64,000 bases of DNA from Clostridiales bacterium. Its GTDB lineage: Bacteria; Bacillota; Clostridia; Saccharofermentanales; Saccharofermentanaceae. The stretch covers positions 17,292-81,291 of the forward strand of contig JAFWQF010000021.1 of NCBI GenBank assembly GCA_017509205.1. Direction: 5' to 3'. A program made the translations under genes and the position numbers. Positions 27,779 to 34,978 of this stretch are shown piece by piece (within the stretch, counting starts at the first letter, position 1; every line of letters begins with the position of its first letter). The notes beneath the pieces are model-generated. The model was given only the letters and a program-made list of their open reading frames with translations, ran no database searches and was not told the DNA's origin.

Positions 27779-30237
27779 CGACAGATGAGGAACTCGAACG
27801 CCGCAAGATACGCGGAAGGGTACTGTCGACCCTTGAGTTCAACAAGATAAGAGACAAAGTCATCTCAAAAGCCAGGACAGCGTACGGCAAAAAGCTCTGT
27901 GAGGACATGGTTCCGTGCACGGATTATGCTTACGTGGAAGAAAACCTTGCCTGGACAAATGAGGCAATGACACACATCATGAGGTTCGGATGCCTTCCTC
28001 TCGGAGGATTCCGTGACCTTACCGAATCCATAGCTTATGCAGAAGCAGGCGGCACGCTTACATGCGCGCAGCTTCTTTCCGCTGCATCTTTCTTAAGGAG
28101 CGCTTCCGGCATCAGGGATTCGCTTTCAAAAGCGCGTTCCGCAGGTTCACCGTTTGTTGACGAGACCGAACCGCATATCGTCAAGGCTATAGAAGAGACT
28201 GGAACCGATGATAAGCTCCTCAATGCAATCGATGAAGCGATATTGGGTGACAACGAGGTCTCTGACCGCGCCAGCAGGACACTTGCCGAGATAAGACGTG
28301 AGAGGAAGAGCACGGCATCAGGAATCAGATCTCTCCTTGAAAGAGTCATCGAAAACGGCGGCGACATGCTCCAGGAGAGCATTATCACCATTCGTGAAGG
28401 AAGATACTGCATCCCCGTGAAGGCAGACTTTAAGGGAAGAATCGAAGGCATCGTTCACGGTGCTTCATCAACGGGCCAGACACTCTTTGTCGAGCCGATG
28501 AGCGTTGTTGAGGCCAACAATAAGATCTCCGAGCTTAATGCTCAGGAAGAAGCAGAAATCTTAAGGATACTTGGCGAATTTACCGCTGATTTTATTGCCG
28601 ATAAGGAGATATTCACGAATGACATAGATCTTGTCGCGAAACTCGACTTTGCTTTCGCAAAAGGTGAATATGGCATCGAGACGGAAAGCGCATGCGCAAA
28701 GCTCAATCAGAGCGGTGTCATTTCGCTGAGGAAGGCAAGACATCCGCTTATCGATAAGGATAAGGTCGTTCCCGTTGACATTACAATCGGTGAGAAATAC
28801 AGCACGCTGGTCGTAACAGGACCCAATACGGGCGGTAAGACAGTATCTCTTAAGACCTGCGGACTTTTGGCGCTCATGACAATGTCAGGACTTGCCATCC
28901 CTGCAGGCGACGGAAGTGAAGTCTGCGTATATGACAGAGTCCTTGCAGACATCGGTGATGAACAGAGCATCGAGCAGAGTCTTTCAACGTTCTCTGCCCA
29001 TGTATCGAATATTGTCTTCATCCTGAAGAACATCAGGGGAAGATCTCTGGTGCTTTTGGATGAGCTCGGTTCGGGTACTGACCCGGCAGAAGGTGCTGCG
29101 CTTGCGGTTGCGATAATCGATGAGCTCAGATCAAAGAACTGCATCACGATGGCTACCACGCACTACAAGGAACTTAAGAGCTACGCAGTTGAGACAGAAG
29201 GCGTCATGAACGCTTCATGTGAATTTGATACGGAGACGCTCGCGCCTACTTACAGACTTATCATCGGAAGACCCGGATCTTCCAATGCTTTCGTAATATC
29301 CAAGCGCTTGGGCCTGCCCGAGCGTGTTCTTAACAGTGCGAAGGATAATCTTTCAACTGAAGAGATCGCTTACGAGACACTTCTTGCAAAGGCTGAACAG
29401 GATGCAAAAGCCGCAGCTGATGTGCTAAAGGAAAACGAGAGGCTGAAGGCTGAGCTTTCCGCTGCCGCAAAGGCTTTGGAAGAGGAAAAGACAGCCCTCA
29501 AGCAGTCCAAGACAAAGATACTCAACGAATCAAGGAGCGAGCAGAAAAAGCTTCTCGAAGAGCGTGAGGAAGAGATCGATAATATGCTCCGCGAGTTCCG
29601 CAAGAAGAGCGAGAAGATGGACAGACAGGAGACCCTGGCTGAGATGGAGAAGATCAGACGCCGTCTGCGTGCGGGCATCAAGGATCTTGAGGATGATTCG
29701 GAGGATGACAACAATCCCGAAGCAGTCCAGAGCGGTGAACCCGTAAAGGATGTCGTTGCAGGAGAACTGTACTATGTTCCGTCTTTCAATGTCACCGGTA
29801 CTGCCCAGTCCGGAGTGTCAAAGAGCGGCAGGGTCACGATCCGTGCCGGCGCGATGAATTATACCGTGAAGGTTTCCGATCTGCGCATGCCCACAAGAGA
29901 GCAGAGAGGAGTTTTCGAGGGCGGAAAGAAGAACGGCCTGAAGAAGAAGGGCCCTTCGAACATGGCAAAAGCGAGATTTGAGGCATCTGCAAGGACCAAG
30001 TCCGAGCTCATGCTCATTGGAATGACCACCGCCGAGGCGGAGTCAACACTTATCAGATATCTTGAGAACTGCGCGATGTCCGGAATCAAAGATATCAGGA
30101 TCGTTCACGGCAAGGGAACGGGAGCCCTCAGGATGTGCGTTCAGGATGTCCTTACAAGAGATGACAGGGTCGAATCTTTCCGTGCGGGTGAACAGGGAGA
30201 GGGAGACAGCGGCGTTACTGTCGCAAAGCTGAGGTAA
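27763..30237 (+). CDS. mutS2: Endonuclease MutS2 (ribosome-collision/recombination factor)
   Basis: This 824-residue protein is a MutS-family ATPase without the mismatch-recognition domain. It has core helices, Walker A 'GPNTGGKTVSLKT' near 352-364, Walker B 'LVLLDELGSGTDPAEGAAL' and 'TTHYKELKSYA', a long charged coiled coil (about 535-650), a linker with KOW-like 'VAGELYYVPSFNVTG', and a C-terminal Smr nuclease domain (about 748-824, 'HGKGTGALR'). The family limits recombination and in B. subtilis rescues collided ribosomes. The ATG at 27763 lacks an SD (see the leader ORF at 27746). The CPBP protease gene follows 12 bases on. Confidence 0.96.
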   Translation: MYEYLTTDEELERRKIRGRVLSTLEFNKIRDKVISKARTAYGKKLCEDMVPCTDYAYVEENLAWTNEAMTHIMRFGCLPLGGFRDLTESIAYAEAGGTLTCAQLLSAASFLRSASGIRDSLSKARSAGSPFVDETEPHIVKAIEETGTDDKLLNAIDEAILGDNEVSDRASRTLAEIRRERKSTASGIRSLLERVIENGGDMLQESIITIREGRYCIPVKADFKGRIEGIVHGASSTGQTLFVEPMSVVEANNKISELNAQEEAEILRILGEFTADFIADKEIFTNDIDLVAKLDFAFAKGEYGIETESACAKLNQSGVISLRKARHPLIDKDKVVPVDITIGEKYSTLVVTGPNTGGKTVSLKTCGLLALMTMSGLAIPAGDGSEVCVYDRVLADIGDEQSIEQSLSTFSAHVSNIVFILKNIRGRSLVLLDELGSGTDPAEGAALAVAIIDELRSKNCITMATTHYKELKSYAVETEGVMNASCEFDTETLAPTYRLIIGRPGSSNAFVISKRLGLPERVLNSAKDNLSTEEIAYETLLAKAEQDAKAAADVLKENERLKAELSAAAKALEEEKTALKQSKTKILNESRSEQKKLLEEREEEIDNMLREFRKKSEKMDRQETLAEMEKIRRRLRAGIKDLEDDSEDDNNPEAVQSGEPVKDVVAGELYYVPSFNVTGTAQSGVSKSGRVTIRAGAMNYTVKVSDLRMPTREQRGVFEGGKKNGLKKKGPSNMAKARFEASARTKSELMLIGMTTAEAESTLIRYLENCAMSGIKDIRIVHGKGTGALRMCVQDVLTRDDRVESFRAGEQGEGDSGVTVAKLR

Positions 30238-30249
30238 AAGGTAAACCAG

Positions 30250-31176
30250 ATGGCAGAAAACAACATTGAAGACATCAAAACGGCAAGTGATAAGAGAACT
30301 GTAAGAAAGGGCTATATATTTCTTTCGTTCATTCCGTTCGCGATAATAATGGCAGTCCAGACTGCAACGACTACGCCGGGCATAATAATGGCAATGCTCG
30401 AAATGCAAAAGCAGGGCCTGCCCAATGAGCTGTCGAAGCTGATGGAGATATTTAATGAGAAATATGCTGCCGGAGCTTATGTTGCTTACTGCGTTATCTG
30501 CATAGCTGTGTTTATCCCGTGGTATTACAAGGGATTCGTAAAGAAAGGAACGAAAACTGCCTATAAGAAGGCACTCGGAATCAAACCGATCGTTCTTTCG
30601 ATCTCTCTTCTGATATGTCTGTATCTGATCATATCGGGACTGTTTATCTTAGCAGAGCGTTTGGTGCCTGACGTGATGAGTAAGTACGCACAACTGATGG
30701 AGTTTTCCTCGCTCGGGAGCAATATGATCATCACCATTCTCTATGGTTATCTGCTCGGCCCCGTGACTGAAGAACTCTGTTTCAGGGGACTCATGTACAG
30801 CATGCTCGAGAAATCGAAAATGCATTATTTGCTTGTCATTTTTATTCAGGGACTTCTGTTCGGAGTCATGCACATGAACGTTGTGCAGAGCACATATGCG
30901 TTTCTTCTTGGTATTGCTCTGGGCTATATAAGATATAAGTACAAGACTATCTTTCTGTCTGTCGGCGCACACATTGTTTTCAATGTTTTCGGAACAAGTG
31001 TTGAACTCTTCTTGGAAGGGGCAGGCATAACAGACACGCAGAAGATAATACTCGGCGTTATAGGCGCAGCTTTAGCGGCAGCAGTTCTTGTTGTTATGCT
31101 GAAAGATAAGAATTCCTATACGAAAGAAGGGGAAGACCTTATGACAGCTTCCCGGCTTCCCTCAGACGCTTCTTAA
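30250..31176 (+). CDS. CPBP family intramembrane glutamic/metallo-endopeptidase
   Basis: A 308-residue membrane protein with about eight hydrophobic spans. The CPBP (Abi/CAAX protease-like) motifs are present: 'GPVTEELCFRGLMYSMLEK' with Glu173-Glu174 and Arg, 'GLLFGVMHMN' with His, and 'GAHIVFNVFG' with His/Asn. These enzymes cleave membrane-bound peptides, and some give immunity to bacteriocins. No bacteriocin locus is adjacent, so the substrate is unknown. Its 3' end overlaps the convergent DtxR-like gene by 38 bases. Confidence 0.9.
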   Translation: MAENNIEDIKTASDKRTVRKGYIFLSFIPFAIIMAVQTATTTPGIIMAMLEMQKQGLPNELSKLMEIFNEKYAAGAYVAYCVICIAVFIPWYYKGFVKKGTKTAYKKALGIKPIVLSISLLICLYLIISGLFILAERLVPDVMSKYAQLMEFSSLGSNMIITILYGYLLGPVTEELCFRGLMYSMLEKSKMHYLLVIFIQGLLFGVMHMNVVQSTYAFLLGIALGYIRYKYKTIFLSVGAHIVFNVFGTSVELFLEGAGITDTQKIILGVIGAALAAAVLVVMLKDKNSYTKEGEDLMTASRLPSDAS

Positions 31177-31522
31177 GAGCTTCGAAAGATTCATCACTGA
31201 TGACATGCTCGATGCGGCATGCATCTTCGGCTGCGGTCTCTTTGTCAACGCCGATGTTTTCGAGAACGCCTGAGATTACGACATGACGCTCATAGATCTT
31301 CTCGGCGATCTCGCGGCCTGAATTGGTCAGGGTAATGTAGCCGTTATCATCAATGGAAATATATTTGGCGTTGCGGAGAATGCCCATCGCACGTGAGATG
31401 CTGGGCTTGGAATAGTGAAGGTATTTGGCAATGTCGAGAGAACGGACATTCTTCTGATTTTGCGAAAGCACAAGGATAGTCTCAAGATACATCTCGCCTG
31501 ATTCTTTTAATTCCATGTTCAT
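31139..31522 (-). CDS. DtxR/MntR-family metal-dependent transcriptional regulator
   Basis: A 127-residue protein with a winged helix ('RSLDIAKYLHYSKPSISRAMGILRNAKYISIDDNGYITLTNSGREIAEKIYERH') and a short dimerisation region with metal-ligand candidates ('ERHVVI', 'DACRIEHVIS'). The order and 'EDACRIEHVIS' are typical of MntR/DtxR proteins, and it lacks the SH3 domain of full DtxR. It probably senses Fe2+ or Mn2+ and represses uptake genes. It is divergent from a FeoB-associated small membrane protein, which points to iron. The start is at 31522 or 31516. Confidence 0.88.
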   Translation of the reverse strand: MNMELKESGEMYLETILVLSQNQKNVRSLDIAKYLHYSKPSISRAMGILRNAKYISIDDNGYITLTNSGREIAEKIYERHVVISGVLENIGVDKETAAEDACRIEHVISDESFEALKKRLREAGKLS

Positions 31523-31617
31523 ACCTGCCTTATGTATTTTCCGTCCACCGATTGATAGAATACTACATTAAGAGCTTGTGTTGTATTAGCAATATTTACC
31601 ATATTTGATATTTATTT

Positions 31618-31806
31618 ATGATTGATTGGGTAATTGAAAATCTGGTTTCCATAATTATCGTTCTGGTTATCGCGGTCTTTGCGGTGCTTGCCGTTGTGAG
31701 TATTGTGAGAAACCGCAGAAAAGGGAAGACATGCTCCTGCGGATGCGAAGGTTGCGTTTATTCGGGAAACTGCACCAAAGCCGGCAAAGAGGATCCGGAA
31801 AGGTAA
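31618..31806 (+). CDS. FeoB-associated Cys-rich membrane protein
   Basis: A 62-residue protein with one transmembrane helix (about 8-30, rich in Ile/Val) and a Cys-rich cytosolic tail 'KTCSCGCEGCVYSGNCTK' (5 Cys). This is the pattern of the FeoB-associated Cys-rich family, which normally accompanies feoA/feoB. Here no Feo gene is near, only the divergent DtxR-like regulator. Role in ferrous-iron handling is inferred. No clear SD is seen in the AT-rich 96-base upstream region. Confidence 0.8.
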   Translation: MIDWVIENLVSIIIVLVIAVFAVLAVVSIVRNRRKGKTCSCGCEGCVYSGNCTKAGKEDPER

Positions 31807-31813
31807 GACAAAT

Positions 31814-31830
31814 ACTTTGATATTCAAATT
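31814..31830. promoter_or_regulatory. FabT-like palindrome before the marR-acp operon
   Basis: ACTTTGATATTCAAATT is an inverted repeat that matches, apart from its centre, the streptococcal FabT site as I remember it (ANTTTGATTATCAAATT). It abuts the -35 of the marR promoter. The same 15-base core occurs before mreB (5782-5796). Confidence 0.55.
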
Positions 31831-31863
31831 TGTGGTAAAAGGACTGATAGTGTAAAATACTAT
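31830..31863 (+). promoter_or_regulatory. Promoter and second operator-like repeat of the marR-acp operon
   Basis: TTGTGG (31830-31835), 17-base spacer, TAAAAT (31853-31858). The -10 lies inside a second inverted repeat, ATAGT-gtaaaat-ACTAT (31847-31863). Confidence 0.5.
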
Positions 31864-31890
31864 AAATGCTTTTTACGGGGGAATTTGAAG

Positions 31891-32406
31891 TTGAAGAGCG
31901 AAGAAGAAATAATGTCTGAAGCGCTGGTGCGTATCTTTGAGAACGTTGTTCTTACTGAGGAAAAATCACTTCAGGCAGGGTATTTTTCAGATCTTTCCAT
32001 AGCGGAGATGCATACTCTCACTGCAATTGGTCCCTATGAATCAAGAACGATGACAAAGACTGCCGAAGACCTCGGCATTACCACGGGTACTCTTACTGTT
32101 GCGATCGACAGGCTCGTCAAGAAGGGCTATGTCATCAGACAGCGCGACACAAATGACAAGCGTGTCGTAAGGATCAGCCTCACAAGGAACGGCAAGCTTG
32201 CCTGCAGAATGAACAGCAAGTTCCACAGGGTGCTTGCCAAGCACATCCTGAGCGGATACAACGAAGAAGACAGAAAACATCTTTTGGATCTTGTCAATGA
32301 GGTCGACTTATATGTTGCCCAGCAGCTCAGAAGATATGACGGAGCGGTAAATGTCAGAAAGACGGCCATGGAGGTCGCGAAAGACAGCAAAAAGGAGAAT
32401 GAGTGA
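31891..32406 (+). CDS. MarR-family regulator, FabT-like
   Basis: A 171-residue winged-helix regulator: 'LSIAEMHTLTAIGP', 'MTKTAEDLGITTGTLTVAIDRLVKKGYVIRQRDTNDKRVVRISLT' is the MarR recognition helix plus wing. It sits directly before an acyl carrier protein gene with a FabT-like palindrome upstream, so it probably represses fatty-acid synthesis genes, with acyl-ACP as likely corepressor as in FabT. The start is uncertain: TTG at 31891 has a GGGGGAA RBS, while TTG at 31885 and ATG at 31912 are alternatives. Its end overlaps the region just before acp. Confidence 0.85.
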   Translation: MKSEEEIMSEALVRIFENVVLTEEKSLQAGYFSDLSIAEMHTLTAIGPYESRTMTKTAEDLGITTGTLTVAIDRLVKKGYVIRQRDTNDKRVVRISLTRNGKLACRMNSKFHRVLAKHILSGYNEEDRKHLLDLVNEVDLYVAQQLRRYDGAVNVRKTAMEVAKDSKKENE

Positions 32407-32408
32407 TC

Positions 32409-32666
32409 ATGGGAGATTCCAGACGCGAAGAGATCTATAACGAAGTCTTACGTATTCTGAGTTCTGACCTTGAGGTTTCCGTGGACGACATCGAGAGGGA
32501 CATGGATCTCAACACCGAACTTCCTTTTGATTCTCTCCAGCTTTACGAGTTCGTCATCGATCTTGAAGAGGCATACAACATCAAGCTTCCGGATGAGATG
32601 CTCGATCAGATGAAGACAGTGGATGACATTGTCAGTCTCATAATGCAGCTCACGGAAGGAAAATGA
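32409..32666 (+). CDS. Acyl carrier protein
   Basis: An 85-residue acidic four-helix carrier with the phosphopantetheine site 'LPFDSLQLYEF' (Ser42). It carries acyl chains as thioesters in fatty-acid or lipid synthesis. The site has Gln-Leu after Ser where housekeeping AcpP usually has DSLD.VEL, so it may be a specialised carrier. ATG at 32409 is preferred over GTG at 32403, with AGGAG upstream. Its stop overlaps the lipid-kinase start (ATGA). Confidence 0.9.
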   Translation: MGDSRREEIYNEVLRILSSDLEVSVDDIERDMDLNTELPFDSLQLYEFVIDLEEAYNIKLPDEMLDQMKTVDDIVSLIMQLTEGK

Positions 32667-33643
32667 AAAGTTTCAGCAGAAAAGTCTTCATAGTCAACAG
32701 CAGAGCGGATTCGCGCGGAATGGAAACATTCAAGGCAGCGACCGAAGCTTTTGCTGAAAGCCTGAAAGGCTGCGAGATCCGTTACACCGAATATGCCGGT
32801 CATGCCACCGATATCGCAAGAGAGACATTGTCACAGGATGACGGCGATACTCTCGTTGTTGCATGCGGCGGTGACGGCACGGTCCATGAAGTCGCAAACG
32901 TGCTGGCAGGAAGCAGTCTGCCGATGGCGATAATCCCTCTGGGGACCGGCAACGATTTTGCAAGGTCCGTCATGGATGAGCATCACAGAGGTGACTGTGA
33001 ATACTGCGTCAGCGAGATCACCAAGAATGATTATGTCGTGAGGGCCATCGATCTCATAAAGGTTGAGTCTTTTGACGCCCAGGGTAATCTGATTCCTGAA
33101 AGCTCCGCATGGTGCAACAACGTGGCTTCTATCGGCCTCGACACCGAAGTACAGCTCAGGGCGAAATCCCGCGTGTTAAGACATCCGAAGTCGGCCTTCG
33201 TCAGGAAGACTTCTTATCCGATCTCGGCGGCCGGAGCACTTTTCGGAAACCGCAATTTCGATTTCAAATACGAATGCACCAGAGGCTCTGACGTTCCGGA
33301 GTTTGCGAAAAAGCCCGGATTTACGCTCATAAGCATCTGCAACGGTTCATATTACGGCAGCGGATTCTGTCCCGCTCCCAAAGCGGATGTAAGGGACGGG
33401 CTTCTCGATGTGTGCGCGATCGGCCAGGTGAGCCTGCCCAGGGCGGTCTATCTGATTACAAAATATAAGAACGGACTCCACGAGGGAAAGAAGTACGTTG
33501 ACTGCTTCAGGACTACCGAAATAACCGTGGAGGCTACCGGGTACCGTGATCTTAACGGCAATTACGACGGTGAGGACTTCTCCGGACGCAAGGTGAAGTT
33601 CACCTGTGTAAAAGGTGCATTGAATCTTGCATTTTACGATTGA
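32663..33643 (+). CDS. Diacylglycerol/lipid kinase (DagK/YegS-like)
   Basis: A 326-residue protein of the diacylglycerol-kinase catalytic family. 'VNSRADSRG', 'VVACGGDGTVHEVANVL' (GGDGT nucleotide loop) and 'PLGTGNDFARSV' are the defining motifs, with 'NGSYYGSGFCPAPKADVRDGLLDV' toward the C-terminus. It probably phosphorylates diacylglycerol in membrane lipid recycling. It is translationally coupled to acp, and with the MarR gene the three form one operon. Confidence 0.9.
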   Translation: MKSFSRKVFIVNSRADSRGMETFKAATEAFAESLKGCEIRYTEYAGHATDIARETLSQDDGDTLVVACGGDGTVHEVANVLAGSSLPMAIIPLGTGNDFARSVMDEHHRGDCEYCVSEITKNDYVVRAIDLIKVESFDAQGNLIPESSAWCNNVASIGLDTEVQLRAKSRVLRHPKSAFVRKTSYPISAAGALFGNRNFDFKYECTRGSDVPEFAKKPGFTLISICNGSYYGSGFCPAPKADVRDGLLDVCAIGQVSLPRAVYLITKYKNGLHEGKKYVDCFRTTEITVEATGYRDLNGNYDGEDFSGRKVKFTCVKGALNLAFYD

Positions 33644-33656
33644 TTTTTTCTTCTTA

Positions 33657-33665
33657 TGCTATAAT
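33657..33665 (+). promoter_or_regulatory. Extended -10 promoter element
   Basis: TGC-TATAAT, an extended -10 box, 35 bases before the TTG start of the PLP lyase gene. Confidence 0.5.
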
Positions 33666-33699
33666 TATATTTTAATAAAGCAATAAGAAGGCCATTCCT

Positions 33700-34974
33700 T
33701 TGAATATAACTGATACTGACATATTGAAGAATTACGGCGCTTACGGCGTCGGAACACGCGTGCTCGGACTTGCTGCCAGGGCAGAAGAAGCATGTTCGGG
33801 TGCTTACGCCGAGATAAAAGACATTGTCGCATTTAACCAGCTTAAGGTCCTTGATGCGTTCAGACAGGAGAAATTCTCCGACGTTCACATGGGACAGACC
33901 ACAGGTTACGGTTACGATGACATCGGCAGGGAGAAGATCGAGAACATCTTTGCACGTGTTTTCGGTGCGGAAAAGGCTTATGTAAGGATTCAGATCAGCT
34001 CCGGAACCCAGGCTATTTCAGCTTTGCTCTGGGCTGTTTTAAGACCCGGAGACGAGATGCTGTCCGTTACGGGACGCCCTTACGATACGCTTATGTCTAC
34101 CATCGGCATCGGCAGCGGCGAGAATGACATGTCGCTTGCATCTTACGGCATCAGCTATAAGCAGGTTGACCTTAAGGAATCGGGGGAGCCTGATCTTGAG
34201 GCCATAAAGGCTGCCATCACTGATAAGACCAAGATGGTTTTTGTTCAGAAATCCAGAGGCTACACGGGAAGAAGAGCTCTTCTTAACAGCGACATAAAGA
34301 AGATCGCCGAATGCGCAAAGCAGGTCAAGCCTGACGTCATCGTTGCGGTCGACAACTGCTACGGCGAATTCACCGAAAAGACTGAGCCCACCCAGAACGG
34401 CGCGGACATCATCGCCGGTTCTCTCATAAAGAACCCGGGCGGCGGAATCTGCAAGACAGGCGGATATATCGCGGGAAGGGCTGATCTTGTCGAAAATGCC
34501 GCAAGACACCTTACCACGGCGGGCCTCGGAAGTGAAGTCGGTCCCACACTGGGACTTAACGGCATGATCGCCAGAGGTCTGTTTACGGCTCCGCAGTGTG
34601 TCGGAGAGTGCCTGGCAGGCGCGGTTTTCGCAGCCAAACTCTTTGAACTTGCAGGATATGCGACAAGCCCTTCGGCTGAAGAGCCCAGAGGCGACATCGT
34701 TCAGACACTGACATTCGGTGATCCCGAGAAGATGAAGAAATTCGTAGGTGCGATCCAGTCATGCGCACCCGTTGATTCGTTTGTAACTCCTGAACCCTGG
34801 GACATGCCGGGTTATCAGGACCAGGTAATCATGGCGGCCGGCGCATTTGTTCAGGGAGCCACCACGGAGCTTTCCTGCGACGGACCCATGAAACCGCCTT
34901 ATATCGCATACATGCAGGGCGGACTTGCCCGCGAGCAGGTCAAGCTTGCGTGCATGCTCGCTTTGGAGGATTGA
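33700..34974 (+). CDS. PLP-dependent 'methionine gamma-lyase family'/aluminium-resistance protein (YnbB-like)
   Basis: A 424-residue fold-type I PLP enzyme. 'VHMGQTTGYGYDDIGREKIENIFARVFGAEKAYVRIQISSGTQAISALLWAVLRPGDEML' is the family's hallmark region, 'AVDNCYGEFTE' holds the PLP-contacting Asp, and 'GSLIKNPGGG' near 239-248 holds the Schiff-base Lys (about 243). The family is annotated as aluminium resistance or methionine gamma-lyase-like, and the true reaction is not settled. The start is TTG at 33700 with AGAAGG 8 bases upstream. The HlyD-like gene starts 4 bases after its stop. Confidence 0.88.
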   Translation: MNITDTDILKNYGAYGVGTRVLGLAARAEEACSGAYAEIKDIVAFNQLKVLDAFRQEKFSDVHMGQTTGYGYDDIGREKIENIFARVFGAEKAYVRIQISSGTQAISALLWAVLRPGDEMLSVTGRPYDTLMSTIGIGSGENDMSLASYGISYKQVDLKESGEPDLEAIKAAITDKTKMVFVQKSRGYTGRRALLNSDIKKIAECAKQVKPDVIVAVDNCYGEFTEKTEPTQNGADIIAGSLIKNPGGGICKTGGYIAGRADLVENAARHLTTAGLGSEVGPTLGLNGMIARGLFTAPQCVGECLAGAVFAAKLFELAGYATSPSAEEPRGDIVQTLTFGDPEKMKKFVGAIQSCAPVDSFVTPEPWDMPGYQDQVIMAAGAFVQGATTELSCDGPMKPPYIAYMQGGLAREQVKLACMLALED

Positions 34975-34978
34975 GCCC

